This document shows, piece after piece, positions 1 to 9,158 of a stretch of DNA of 61,039 nt. The notes under the pieces are model-generated. The model had not been told where the DNA came from and ran no database searches. It saw nothing but the letters and a program-made list of their open reading frames with translations. Source of the DNA: Candidatus Stahliibacteriota bacterium (lineage in GTDB: Bacteria > Hydrothermota > Tepidihabitantia > SM23-42). How positions within the stretch are numbered: the stretch's first letter is position 1; the number at the start of each line of letters is the position of its first letter. A program made the translations under genes and the position numbers. The stretch lies in the NCBI GenBank assembly GCA_030602565.1, contig JAUVZL010000009.1:1-61039 (forward strand). Reading direction: 5' to 3'.

Positions 1-1
1 T

Positions 2-331
2 ATTAAGCATGCGCCCCAGAAGAGTTTTCGTGCTTTGGCAGTGCATAGTCTTTTTACTTTAGTATTATTTGCCTTGGTTAATGCGTATCGGGACTATCAG
101 CGTGAGCAAGAGGAGGCGCTTGAGCATGATGTGGTAATGGGCATAAGGCGCTGGCGTGAGGAGAAGCGGAGTGCGGTTCGAAATAAGGCGATTGTTTTTG
201 TTGGTGAACGTTATGGTATTTTCTGGTTAGCCGAGATTATGGTATTATCTGGGGTAAGGGTAAAAGATATTCCCAAGGCGGCGGGGACACGGGAAGAGAT
301 CTTCCTTCGGTATAAATTAAAACCTAGATAA
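2..331 (+). CDS. Partial ORF, possible transposase C-terminus
   Basis: The frame is open from the left window edge, so only the last 109 residues are visible. The piece has a hydrophobic stretch (LFTLVLFALVNAYRDYQ) followed by a basic, Arg-rich region (GIRRWREEKRS) and a soluble end (RYGIFWLAE). A KSFRA...LF.L...LVNAYR pattern reminds me of the last helices of DDE transposases. About 90 bp downstream begins a sequence that recurs inverted at 39966-40130 and ends in a 19-bp repeat, which fits an insertion element. No catalytic residue lies in the visible part, so the family call is weak. Confidence 0.35.
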   Translation: MKHAPQKSFRALAVHSLFTLVLFALVNAYRDYQREQEEALEHDVVMGIRRWREEKRSAVRNKAIVFVGERYGIFWLAEIMVLSGVRVKDIPKAAGTREEIFLRYKLKPR

Positions 332-416
332 AAGAAAAAATAAATTTTAAGAAATATTAATCTTATTTTATATAATATTGTTCTATTCTACATTTATCGC
401 AATTTGTAATATGTAG

Positions 417-581
417 TAAATCAAATAATTCATTTTTGTCATCCTGGTTATAAGGTAGTATAGATCCCATTCCAATAAATACATCATCCATCTTTTTACT
501 CATAAACGCTACTTGGAGCACTAAATAAGTCAATCACCCAATATAAATCAACTCAAGCTCTGGCTTATATCGGAATTTCAG
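417..581. repeat. Dispersed repeat, inverted copy of 39966-40130
   Basis: About 165 bp match the reverse complement of 39966-40130 with roughly eight differences by eye. The right end is GCTTATATCGGAATTTCAG, the terminal inverted repeat of the 39966-40406 element. On the - strand this copy also keeps a 46-codon open frame (503 down to 363, starting MSKKMDDVFIG and containing CDKC), which the other copy interrupts with a stop. Both copies may derive from one mobile element whose body lies left of the window. Confidence 0.75.
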
Positions 582-600
582 TAAGTCCTAAATTTTAAGG

Positions 601-628
601 TTGACATCTTTGGCTATTTGACTATAAT
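601..628 (+). promoter_or_regulatory. Promoter of the fumarate reductase-like pair
   Basis: TTGACA at 601-606 and TATAAT at 623-628 are separated by 16 bp. The expected transcript has a leader of about 95 nt ending in AAAGGAGG just before the start at 729. Confidence 0.7.
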
Positions 629-728
629 AGACAGATTTTTCTGATTTACCAAAATCATAAGAATGTTCTATGCACTTCTGTTTTATTCAAATTTATCAAT
701 CATTGGAATAAAAGGAGGTTTTTGAGAA

Positions 729-1484
729 ATGCCTGAAAAAGATAATATAATGGATACAATTGCCGAATCCAATAAATCGGTTGTTACGGGGATCGACGAA
801 AAGGACATTGAACATTGGATCAAGATTTCCATCTTAGACAGAGAATACAAAGTTCCTGCCGGCCTTACGATAATGCAGGCTATGGAATTTGCAGGATACC
901 GTTTTATTCGGTCGTGCGGTTGTCGGGCAGGTTTTTGTGGTGCCTGCTCAACCGTCTACAGGATCGAAGGTGACTATCGTTTGAAAACGGCAATGGCTTG
1001 CCAGACAAGGATTGAAGATGGAATGTACCTTACACAGATACCGTTTACCCCGGCAGAGAGAGCGAATTATGACATAAATAAGCTTTCCCCGGGCATCGAG
1101 GCTTTGCTGACCAACTATCCTGAGATTCTTAGATGTTTGGGGTGTAATGCCTGCACAAAAGCATGCCCTCAAGATATTGATGTAATGGAGTATATTGCCG
1201 CAGGCAAACGGGGTGATGTTGGATTGATGGCTGAACTTTCCTTTGATTGTATTCAATGTGGTCTATGTGCCATACGTTGTCCAGCAGAACTTGCCCAGTA
1301 TAATTATGCTCAATTGGCAAGAAGATTGCACGGCAAATATCAAACTCCAGCTCCTGTTTATCTTGAAAACCGCGTGAAAGAGATAGAACATGGTAAATTT
1401 GAACAAGATTTTGATAAACTTCTTAAAGCCAGCGAAGAAGAATTGAGGAAAATGTATACATCACGCGATAAAGAGAAGGCGTAA
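729..1484 (+). CDS. Fumarate reductase/succinate dehydrogenase iron-sulfur subunit-like
   Basis: This 251-residue electron-transfer subunit should carry electrons to or from the flavoprotein encoded 11 nt downstream. A 2Fe-2S ferredoxin domain near residues 30-110 has the pattern CGCRAGFCGAC plus a later Cys. Two 4Fe-4S motifs follow, CLGCNACTKACP and CIQCGLCAIRCP. The full CxxCxxCxxxCP spacing in both is closer to HdrC or thiol:fumarate reductase TfrB than to classical SdhB, whose last clusters are 3Fe-4S/4Fe-4S. The CCG domains of TfrB are absent. No membrane-anchor gene is adjacent, so the enzyme is probably soluble. AAAAGGAGG precedes the start. Confidence 0.8.
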   Translation: MPEKDNIMDTIAESNKSVVTGIDEKDIEHWIKISILDREYKVPAGLTIMQAMEFAGYRFIRSCGCRAGFCGACSTVYRIEGDYRLKTAMACQTRIEDGMYLTQIPFTPAERANYDINKLSPGIEALLTNYPEILRCLGCNACTKACPQDIDVMEYIAAGKRGDVGLMAELSFDCIQCGLCAIRCPAELAQYNYAQLARRLHGKYQTPAPVYLENRVKEIEHGKFEQDFDKLLKASEEELRKMYTSRDKEKA

Positions 1485-1495
1485 AGGAGGCGAAA

Positions 1496-3151
1496 ATGGC
1501 TGAATTAAAATTTATCGGTGGCTATCCAGAGCATATGCGTAAATTCATCGATGTCGTGAATAAGACTAGACCAAAACGAAAGGATTATACACCAGAGGCG
1601 ATGACCATGCAGGAAAGAGATGAGGTTTTAAAGGTTCATCCGGATTATGCGCCAGGCGGCAAGCGTGCGATATCCATAGGACCAAATAAAGGTGATATGG
1701 CACCGCATGAATTGGCTGATTTGCTTGAGGCATATCCATTAATAGAAAGTAATGAAATAGATGTGACTAAGCCCGACTATGTTGTTGATCTACTCATAAT
1801 TGGCGGTGGTCTTGCCGGAACAACTGCAGCAATCTGGGCAAATGATAAAGGTGTTGCAAAAGATAAAATACTCCTTGTAAATAAATTGAGGCATGGAGAT
1901 TCAAATTCAATTATGGCACAAGGTGGAACACAGGCAGCAGACCGTGAAAATGATTCCCCAACGATACACTTTTTGGATGCAATGGGAGGTGGGCATTTTA
2001 CCAATAAGCCTGATGTCTTGAGAGCGCTTGTAGAGGATGCTCCTCTAATTATCAAGTGGCTCTGTGATTTAGGTGCGATGATCGATCGAGAGGATGATGG
2101 TAGTTTTGTAGAGAAGGCTGGTGGTGGTACATCACGCAGACGAATGCATGCATGCAAAGACTACACAGGACTTGAGGAATTAAGAGTGATCAGAGATGAA
2201 TTCAGAAATCGTGAAATTCCATACCTCGAGTACTTACCGGTCGTTGAATTTCTTACTGATGGCAATAGAGTTACTGGTGCGGTGCTATATAACCTTGAGA
2301 CCGGTGATTACAAGATTGTCCAGGCAAAGGCGACGATCCTGGCAACCGGTGGTTTTGGACGGCTCCATGTGAGGGGTTTTCCAACAACAAATCATTATGG
2401 TGCTACGTGCGACGGTGTAGTCCTTGCCTACCGGGTTGGTGCCAAACTTAGAGACACGGATACGGTCCAGTACCATCCGACTGGTGCGGCATACCCGCAG
2501 CAAATAATCGGTCTATTATTAACTGAGAAACTGAGGAGCATGGGTGCTCAGCCTGTGAATAAGGATGGTGAGGCATTTGTTTTTCCTCTTGAGCCGAGAG
2601 ATGTTGAAATGGCGAGTTTCATTCGTGAATGTTATGTAAATGAAAAAGGTATAATTACGCCGACTGGTATGCGTGGTGTATGGCTCGATACACCACTAAT
2701 CGAGGTCAAGAATGGAGAGGGCACAATAGAAAAATCATTTCCCGGAATGTACAGGATGTTCAATCGTTTTGATATTGATATAAGAAAAGATCCAGTATTA
2801 GTTTTCCCGACGCTTCACTATCAGAATGGTGGTGTAGAATCTGGCCCATGGGGCAAGACAAATATAGATAGCCTCTGGGTCGCGGGTGAAGTTTCAGGCG
2901 GCGTGCACGGTAAGAACCGTCTCATGGGTAACTCAACCCTTGACTGTCTTGTTTTTGGCCGAAGGTCAGGGATTTCAACCGCAGAATATCTAAAATCTAA
3001 CCCACCGCACGGCAAGTTGACGATCGACCACATGAATAACTATGTCAAGCTACTAAAAGAAGCTGGTGTTGATACAACGCGCAAGGCTCCGGTGCTATTG
3101 CCAGATTACCGTGGCAAGGCAGTACTCGCCCGCATGATCGATGTATTCTGA
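1496..3151 (+). CDS. Fumarate reductase/succinate dehydrogenase flavoprotein-like subunit
   Basis: 551 residues of the FrdA/SdhA/NadB family, which interconvert fumarate and succinate or related substrates at FAD. The FAD fold starts near residue 98 (IIGGGLAGTTAAIWA). The active-site landmarks HPTGAAYP and the R-rich GGTSRRRMHA segment are present, and the SdhA-like FAD contact appears as GEVSGGVHGKNRLMGNS. About 95 N-terminal residues precede the FAD fold, more than usual. The C-terminal helical domain of SdhA is mostly missing. GGAGG precedes the ATG. Partner of the upstream Fe-S gene; a strong terminator follows. Donor and direction of catalysis cannot be told. Confidence 0.8.
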   Translation: MAELKFIGGYPEHMRKFIDVVNKTRPKRKDYTPEAMTMQERDEVLKVHPDYAPGGKRAISIGPNKGDMAPHELADLLEAYPLIESNEIDVTKPDYVVDLLIIGGGLAGTTAAIWANDKGVAKDKILLVNKLRHGDSNSIMAQGGTQAADRENDSPTIHFLDAMGGGHFTNKPDVLRALVEDAPLIIKWLCDLGAMIDREDDGSFVEKAGGGTSRRRMHACKDYTGLEELRVIRDEFRNREIPYLEYLPVVEFLTDGNRVTGAVLYNLETGDYKIVQAKATILATGGFGRLHVRGFPTTNHYGATCDGVVLAYRVGAKLRDTDTVQYHPTGAAYPQQIIGLLLTEKLRSMGAQPVNKDGEAFVFPLEPRDVEMASFIRECYVNEKGIITPTGMRGVWLDTPLIEVKNGEGTIEKSFPGMYRMFNRFDIDIRKDPVLVFPTLHYQNGGVESGPWGKTNIDSLWVAGEVSGGVHGKNRLMGNSTLDCLVFGRRSGISTAEYLKSNPPHGKLTIDHMNNYVKLLKEAGVDTTRKAPVLLPDYRGKAVLARMIDVF

Positions 3152-3210
3152 CCGATGGCGGATAACAGATAACAGATTACAGATAGGCGATAACAGATTA
3201 ATAATGATTT

Positions 3211-3243
3211 CGGGGCACACATTAGTGTGCCCCGTTTTTTTTC
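3211..3243 (+). terminator. Rho-independent terminator after the fumarate reductase-like pair
   Basis: A perfect 10-bp stem (CGGGGCACAC, loop ATTA) runs straight into a run of T residues. It lies between convergent genes and could also slow transcription arriving on the - strand. Confidence 0.9.
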
Positions 3244-3274
3244 TTTATTAGCGATATCTGCAATCTGTTATCCG

Positions 3275-4858
3275 TCATCCGTTTAAGATTTTCTCGACTT
3301 CTTCCTTATCAACGTCCATCACGTAGGGGATACCAGAGATAGCAGCGGCTTCTTTTGTGAGACACGCGATATCATCGCGTGTGATGTGTTCGAGCGCGAA
3401 TTTTCGATTACCCGTCATTAACTGCTTGAGTCCCTGCGCGAGCCTTTCAATATATGTATATACACCTAATGCACCGGTTGGTACCTTGTCAAAGTCTTTG
3501 CCGAGTTCTTTCCGCAGTTTTGATGCAGTAACAAATATCTCTTCTCTTTTATTACCGAAGCGTTCGACAAATACAGGAACTTCTTCTTCCTCAATTTTCT
3601 TGCCGATAGTTTTGCCAACCATTGCAGCACATAGTGGCGCACGAGCCATTCCAACGATCTTTGTATATGGGGCACCGAGCGCAATGGCTTTGAAGATATG
3701 GTCTTCAAACGAGAAACCGCCAGCAAAGGCAAGATCAGCTACGTATTTACCTTTTTTCGCGAGCTTATCAGTATAGAAATAGGTGAGTGAGTGGATTTCA
3801 ACTGGTGGCATACCCCATTCATTCATCATGCGCCATGGACTCATCCCAGTACCACCACCAGCACCATCTACGGTTAAGAGATCGATTTTTGCTTCCGAGG
3901 CAAACTTCACTGCCCGTGCAAGGTCAGCCGGACGATAAGCACCAGTTTTCAGAAAGACATATTTCGCGCCTGCATTGCGTAATTCTTCAACTCTCTTAAG
4001 AAACGCTTCTTTTTCCACCATACCAATCCTCGAATGCCTTTCGAATTCGGTAAAAGATCGTCTCTCAAATGCCTTGATTACATCCGGGTCTAGCGGATCG
4101 GGTAATACGACATAGCCGCGTTTTCTCAAAGTCTGAGCTTTTTTAAGGTCTTTGACCTTTACTTCACCGCCAATATCTTTGGCTCCCTGACCCCATTTTA
4201 CCTCAACTGCTTCAACACCTAGTTTCTGGATTGCATATTCTTGCACGCCAAGTCTTGTGTCTTCGACATTGGCTTGTAGAATAATCATTCCAAAACCATC
4301 TCTTTGCCACTTCTGATAGGTGCTAATACGGTATTCCAGGTCTGGTGCTTTGAGAATTCTTCCATTCTTGATCACGCTTGTCATGTCCATCGCCACGACA
4401 TTCTCTCCGATCGTGAGCATGCATCCAGCTAATGCCGTGCCAATTGCTAATCCGTCCCAATTGCTCTTTGCTATATTGGTTGAACCCAAGCCCGGAACCA
4501 CCATTGGAAACCTGAGTTTTATCGCCTTTGCCGCGCCGATTTTCTGTTCTACACTTACGTTAGGAAAGATTGCCTTATCAGGGTCAGCTTCAATGCCAAT
4601 TGCTCCAACGGCTGTTCCCATTATGTTAAAATGGGAGTAGTCAACCGGATAATTTTTTTCAGAGGCTGCAGTGATGATACCAAATGGCTGTGGATAAATC
4701 ACTTCATGACCTCGATACGCAGACTTACCTATTTCACACATACCAATACATCCATCTACACATGTCGCACACATTCCGCTAAGCGGAACTATTGAGTCTT
4801 CGGTTCTATTTTTTGTTAATGTTGCAGCTGATGCATTTATTCTTGATAAAGATGACAT
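3275..4858 (-). CDS. GltB-like FMN-binding glutamate synthase-family protein
   Basis: 527 residues matching the FMN/synthase domain of archaeal-type glutamate synthase, without the glutaminase domain. An N-terminal cysteine cluster (CATCVDGCIGMC, near residues 29-40) probably binds an Fe-S centre. The FMN/phosphate-binding part reads DGAGGGTGMSP. Last gene of the run that starts with the 2Fe-2S protein at 9062. With no glutaminase gene nearby it may take ammonia or act on another substrate, fed by the NuoF-GltD fusion upstream. The family call is firm; the reaction is not. Confidence 0.75.
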   Translation of the reverse strand: MSSLSRINASAATLTKNRTEDSIVPLSGMCATCVDGCIGMCEIGKSAYRGHEVIYPQPFGIITAASEKNYPVDYSHFNIMGTAVGAIGIEADPDKAIFPNVSVEQKIGAAKAIKLRFPMVVPGLGSTNIAKSNWDGLAIGTALAGCMLTIGENVVAMDMTSVIKNGRILKAPDLEYRISTYQKWQRDGFGMIILQANVEDTRLGVQEYAIQKLGVEAVEVKWGQGAKDIGGEVKVKDLKKAQTLRKRGYVVLPDPLDPDVIKAFERRSFTEFERHSRIGMVEKEAFLKRVEELRNAGAKYVFLKTGAYRPADLARAVKFASEAKIDLLTVDGAGGGTGMSPWRMMNEWGMPPVEIHSLTYFYTDKLAKKGKYVADLAFAGGFSFEDHIFKAIALGAPYTKIVGMARAPLCAAMVGKTIGKKIEEEEVPVFVERFGNKREEIFVTASKLRKELGKDFDKVPTGALGVYTYIERLAQGLKQLMTGNRKFALEHITRDDIACLTKEAAAISGIPYVMDVDKEEVEKILNG

Positions 4859-4874
4859 TCTTATCTCCTTTCAA

Positions 4875-5588
4875 TTACGTTTCACGCTTTTTGCGTGTAG
4901 CGTCTGGCGTATTCGTTTTCTTCACACATGTACCACAGTCGCCTGTTGTTCCCATCCAACACTGATAATCGTCGTGCGTTTCGATGCATGTTGGTTCAAG
5001 TGTTAGACAAGCATTACACACATCAGTTGGTGCATCAGGTCCCTGGCATCTTAACTGGCAGGCTGGGCAGATATACATACAACCACCGCAGAGTCGACAC
5101 ACATCAGATTTGATATTAAATGGGGTCATAATTTTCTTCTTGTAACCCCTTTCAACAAAACCTATTGCACCGGATTGCATCTGTTCTTTACACATTCGAA
5201 CGCAGAGTCCACAGAGTATACAATCATCGTGCCGTATCGGGAAACGAACTTTTTTAACATTGTATTTTGATGCCAAATCCTGGATCGTCTTTGATGATGG
5301 ACATACTGACAAGAGGAGTTCAATCATCATCTTACGGGCATTGATTACCCTTTTGGTATTAGTTCTGACTTTGAGCCCTTGTTCAACTGGATATGTACAT
5401 GAACTCACAAGTTTGGCATTTTCGCCTTCGCCGATTTCAACCAAACAAAGTCGGCATCCACCATAAGAAGATAGTCCTTCATTATAGCATAGGGTTGGAA
5501 TATCAATGCCGTAAAATTTACATGCCTCTAAAATTGTTGAACCATGTTCGACCTGCACTTCCAGTCCGTTCAGTTTAAATGTTATCAT
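4875..5588 (-). CDS. HoxU/NuoG-type Fe-S electron-transfer subunit
   Basis: 237 residues. The N-terminal 2Fe-2S domain has Cys near residues 34, 45 and 48 (GGCRLC) and a later Cys. 4Fe-4S motifs follow at CILCGLCVRMC and CRLCGGCMYICP, and then an unusual Cys-rich tail (CQLRC, CNAC, CIET, CWMG, CGTC). It resembles the small diaphorase subunit of NAD-linked hydrogenases or the N-terminus of NuoG/HydA, cut before any catalytic domain. Its start overlaps the stop of the NuoF-GltD gene by ATGA, implying coupled translation and a shared complex. Confidence 0.8.
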   Translation of the reverse strand: MITFKLNGLEVQVEHGSTILEACKFYGIDIPTLCYNEGLSSYGGCRLCLVEIGEGENAKLVSSCTYPVEQGLKVRTNTKRVINARKMMIELLLSVCPSSKTIQDLASKYNVKKVRFPIRHDDCILCGLCVRMCKEQMQSGAIGFVERGYKKKIMTPFNIKSDVCRLCGGCMYICPACQLRCQGPDAPTDVCNACLTLEPTCIETHDDYQCWMGTTGDCGTCVKKTNTPDATRKKRET

Positions 5589-8500
5589 TTTGATTCCTTT
5601 TTGTCATCCAATTCCCTTATTTCTAAATCGCACCTTAAGCATCGTTTGGCTTCTCTTATAGCAGATTTCCTGTCCAAACCCAAATTAACTTCCTTAAAAT
5701 TCTTCCTGCGTTTAGCAGCAGGAAGTTGTTCTGTTTCCTGTCTTTGGCTTTCAAGAACTTCTTCGACTTTCAATTTCACGGGTTCCACGTAGATCGACGG
5801 TCTTGTAACCGAGTAGGTGAATTCGATTGGTTGTCCTTTTAGGTATTTGTCAATTGATTGTGCTACTTTTTTACCGTTAGCCATTGCTTCGATAACCGTG
5901 CTCGGTCCACGTATTGCGTCTCCGCCCGCAAAAACTCCCGGGATATTTGTTGATAAAGTCTCATGGTCAACCACGAATGTATTCCAGCCAGAGATATCAA
6001 ATTCATGCTTTTCTCCTAAGCATGAGATATCGGGTTGTTCGCTAATTGCCTGGATCAATGTGTCGAGTTCCAGGACGAACTCTGAACCCTTAATTGGAAT
6101 TGGTCGCCTGCGCCCGCTCTTATCTACATCACCAAGTTTCATTCTAATACACTCTATTCCAACTACTTTATTATCCTTTGTGATAACATTGATTGGTGCG
6201 GTCAAGAATTGAATATCAATACCTTCCTCAATCGCGCTATCAACCTCCTCTCTGTAGGCTGGCATTTCTGTTCGAGTTCTCCGATATATAATCATGACTT
6301 TTTCAACACCAGTTAAACGATTTGCCGTTCTTGCGGCATCTACTGCAGAATTCCCACCGCCAATAACACCGATTAGTTTTCCGACTTTCACCTTTTTACC
6401 AAGATGAAATTGAGTAAGAAATTCCATCGACGGAATAACTCCTTTTGCATCTTCATTTGGTATTGCCAGTTTTATACTCTTGTGTGCACCAATGGCAACA
6501 TATATGGCGTTGTAATTCTCGTCAAATAAGTCTTTTATAGTGAAATCACGCCCCAATTCTTTATTTGGTTCAATTGCTACGCCGGCATTTATAATCCGTG
6601 TAATGTCTTCCTCTAAGACAGTTCTTGGCAGACGGCATTCAGGAATACCAAGTCTAAGCATTCCACCTATCATCGGTTTTGCTTCGAAGATTGTAGGGGC
6701 GTAGCCCTTCTCTGCGAGGGAATATGCCGCCATTAGACCTGATGGTCCTGAGCCGATAATCGCTACTTTTTCACCGCTTAACTTTTTCTTTATTCGCTTT
6801 GTTTTTCTACCATTGCCATATTCAACTACGAATCTCTTAAGGGCACGGATTGAAATAGGATCTCCACCTTGGCCGGCGCGACATTTTAATTCACAAGGAT
6901 GATGACACACACGAGAACATACACCTAAAAGTGGATTATCTTTTAGGATAATATCATATGCTTTCTTAAATTCATTTCTGGCAATATAAGCGATGTATTG
7001 AGGAGCATCAGTGTCAATAGGGCATGTGTGTTGACAAGGGGAAGAGATTATCTCTTTACATACTGCTGCGGGACATTTTTTGTATTTAATATGTGCTATG
7101 TACTCGTCACGGAAATACCTCAGCGTACTCAATACGGGATTACCTGCCGACTGTCCGAGCCCGCACATCGATGCATCCCTTGTGGCAATAGCGAGTTCTT
7201 CAAGCAGTTCAAGGTCTTGCATGGTGCTTAGTCCCCGGGTGATTTTATCAAGAATCTCCCACATCCGTTGTGTTCCTTCGCGGCAGGAAAGGCACTTGCC
7301 ACACGACTCATCCCGTAAAAAGTTCATGAAGTACTTTGCTACATCAACAATACACGTGTCTTCGTCCATTACAATCATTCCACCTGAACCCATCATTGAG
7401 CCGGCTTGTTTCAAATTCTCGTAGTCAATAGGTAGGTCGAGCAATTTCTTGGGTATGCAACCTCCTGAAGGACCACCTGTTTGAACCGCTTTGAATGATT
7501 TGTGCTTGGGAATCCCGCCGCCGATTTCATAAACCACATCTTTGAGTGTGATACCCATGGGTACTTCAACGAGCCCTGTATTGTTTATTTTACCCACGAG
7601 TGAGAAAATCTTTGTACCTTTACTTCCTTCAGTTCCCATTGCTGAGAACCACTTAGCTCCTTTGAGTATGATTTGCGGGACGTTTGCCCATGTTTCTACG
7701 TTATTGATAGTTGTAGGTTTCTTGAAGAGCCCTTTTTGTACTGGATAAGGTGGTCGCTGTTTTGGCACACCCACTTTACCTTCAATGGCAGCTAATAATG
7801 ATGTTTCTTCGCCTGAGACAAAAGCACCGGCACCTTGCACAAGTTCAATTGAGAAATCAAATTCGGTTCCCAGAATACCCTTGCCAAGCAGACAATACTT
7901 CTCAGCTTGTTCAATGGCAATTCGGAGTCGCTTTAATGCCAACGGATACTCAGTACGAATATATATGTAACCTTTTTGTGCGCCTATTGCCTTTGCACCT
8001 ATAATCATTCCTTCAAGCACTGCATGTGGGTCTGCTTCTAAAACACTTCGGTCCATAAACGCACCAGGATCACCTTCATCAGCATTACAAACGACATATT
8101 TTACATCAGCCGGTGAGTTTCGACATCTTTCCCATTTTAGTCCAGTAGGAAATCCAGCACCACCACGGCCCCGCAGACCCGAGGCTTTGACCTCGTCTAT
8201 GATTTGTTCATGCCCCATTGTTGAGAGCGCTTTCTCAAGCGCCTGATAGCCGTCAAAAGCAATGTACTCCTCGATGTTCTCTGGGTCGATGCGGCCGCGG
8301 TTCTTCAAGACGATAAGCCGCTGGTGTTTGAAGAATCCGATGTCCATCAGTTTGGGTATTGGTTTTTCTTCTTCGGGCGGGATGTACATGAGATTTTGTA
8401 CGGGACGACCCTTTAAGAGGTGTTCTTTTACCAGGAGCGGAATATCATCGGTGGTTAGTCTCTGATAGAATATACCGTCAGGTTGAACAACGACAATTGG

Positions 8501-8665
8501 TCCGCGTTCACAGAAGCCGTTACAGCCAGTCGTAATGACTGCGACTTCATTTTGCAGTTTATGTTTGGCAATTTCCTTTTCCAGTACTTTTTTGATTTCA
8601 AATGAACCAGCTGCTACACATCCTGTTCCAGCACAAACTAATAAATGTGTTCGGTACTGCTTCAA
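5585..8665 (-). CDS. NuoF-GltD fusion, NAD(P)H-linked flavin/Fe-S oxidoreductase
   Basis: A 1026-residue fusion. Residues about 1-95 are a thioredoxin-like 2Fe-2S domain (CAGTGC, then CNGFC). The next 450 or so are NuoF/HydB: the NADH/FMN site GRGGAGFPTGLKW, an SLBB region and the 4Fe-4S motif CGKCLSCREGT. From about residue 540 comes a GltD/NfnB-type module: an Fe-S lead-in (CQHTCPID, CSRVCHHPCELKC), FAD GSGPSGLMAAYSLAEKG, and second nucleotide site GGGNSAVDAARTA. Having two dinucleotide sites suggests transhydrogenation or flavin-based bifurcation, as in the StnABC and NfnAB enzymes. It sits between a 2Fe-2S subunit and a HoxU-like subunit. Confidence 0.85.
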   Translation of the reverse strand: MKQYRTHLLVCAGTGCVAAGSFEIKKVLEKEIAKHKLQNEVAVITTGCNGFCERGPIVVVQPDGIFYQRLTTDDIPLLVKEHLLKGRPVQNLMYIPPEEEKPIPKLMDIGFFKHQRLIVLKNRGRIDPENIEEYIAFDGYQALEKALSTMGHEQIIDEVKASGLRGRGGAGFPTGLKWERCRNSPADVKYVVCNADEGDPGAFMDRSVLEADPHAVLEGMIIGAKAIGAQKGYIYIRTEYPLALKRLRIAIEQAEKYCLLGKGILGTEFDFSIELVQGAGAFVSGEETSLLAAIEGKVGVPKQRPPYPVQKGLFKKPTTINNVETWANVPQIILKGAKWFSAMGTEGSKGTKIFSLVGKINNTGLVEVPMGITLKDVVYEIGGGIPKHKSFKAVQTGGPSGGCIPKKLLDLPIDYENLKQAGSMMGSGGMIVMDEDTCIVDVAKYFMNFLRDESCGKCLSCREGTQRMWEILDKITRGLSTMQDLELLEELAIATRDASMCGLGQSAGNPVLSTLRYFRDEYIAHIKYKKCPAAVCKEIISSPCQHTCPIDTDAPQYIAYIARNEFKKAYDIILKDNPLLGVCSRVCHHPCELKCRAGQGGDPISIRALKRFVVEYGNGRKTKRIKKKLSGEKVAIIGSGPSGLMAAYSLAEKGYAPTIFEAKPMIGGMLRLGIPECRLPRTVLEEDITRIINAGVAIEPNKELGRDFTIKDLFDENYNAIYVAIGAHKSIKLAIPNEDAKGVIPSMEFLTQFHLGKKVKVGKLIGVIGGGNSAVDAARTANRLTGVEKVMIIYRRTRTEMPAYREEVDSAIEEGIDIQFLTAPINVITKDNKVVGIECIRMKLGDVDKSGRRRPIPIKGSEFVLELDTLIQAISEQPDISCLGEKHEFDISGWNTFVVDHETLSTNIPGVFAGGDAIRGPSTVIEAMANGKKVAQSIDKYLKGQPIEFTYSVTRPSIYVEPVKLKVEEVLESQRQETEQLPAAKRRKNFKEVNLGLDRKSAIREAKRCLRCDLEIRELDDKKESK

Positions 8666-8678
8666 TTTATTCTCCTAC

Positions 8679-9062
8679 TCAATACGTTCTTTCACTACCT
8701 ATAGCCAGGGCATACTCTTTGACAACAGTTCCTTTGAGTACGTGGTTCACCAGGATCTTCTTCATCTTGGCTGCGTCTAGGTCCACGTACTTCACAGGCG
8801 CTTTACCGGTTATTTCAACTGTTGCCATTGGTTCACGACTGCATAGTCCGGCACAGCCCGATGTTGTCACTATTACGTCCTTGATTTTCTTTTTCTCGAT
8901 TTCCTTCATTAAAGCGGTGAGGATTTCACGTGCACCAGCGGCAATACCGCATGTTCCCATGTGGACTGTAATTTTTGCCCTTGCTTTACCCTGCCTTAAA
9001 TTAGCTGTTCTTCTCGCCTTTTCTCTTATTTTTTCCAAATCCCCGATTTTTAGTTTTTTCAT
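8679..9062 (-). CDS. Thioredoxin-like 2Fe-2S ferredoxin
   Basis: 127 residues, a stand-alone relative of the C-terminal half of NuoE/HydC. The 2Fe-2S ligands are in HMGTCGIAAGA and SGCAGLCSREP, separated by about 40 residues. The helical half of NuoE is missing, and the N-terminus is a basic stretch instead. The gene ends 13 nt before the NuoF-GltD fusion and should supply an electron-entry or exit cluster to that complex. Confidence 0.8.
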   Translation of the reverse strand: MKKLKIGDLEKIREKARRTANLRQGKARAKITVHMGTCGIAAGAREILTALMKEIEKKKIKDVIVTTSGCAGLCSREPMATVEITGKAPVKYVDLDAAKMKKILVNHVLKGTVVKEYALAIGSERTY

Positions 9063-9084
9063 TTACTGCTCCTTTCTATTCAGC

Positions 9085-9122
9085 CACCCCCTCCCTCCCC
9101 CTTGAAGGGGGAGGGAGGGGTG
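9085..9122. repeat. GC-rich hairpin between Fe-S and HATPase genes
   Basis: CACCCCCTCCCTCCCCC pairs with GGGGGAGGGAGGGGTG across a 5-nt loop. There is no T run, so termination is uncertain. Weaker relatives of the CCTCCCTCC stem occur at 47412-47442 and 56199-56257, also between - strand genes. Confidence 0.7.
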
Positions 9123-9158
9123 GGGGTGCTAAAACGCAGATTTTTCTTTGATATTCAT

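Noticed and set aside
3140-3200. UGA at the end of the fumarate reductase flavoprotein as a selenocysteine codon
   Set aside because: After the UGA the frame closes at a TAA within a few codons, and no SECIS-like stem directly follows.
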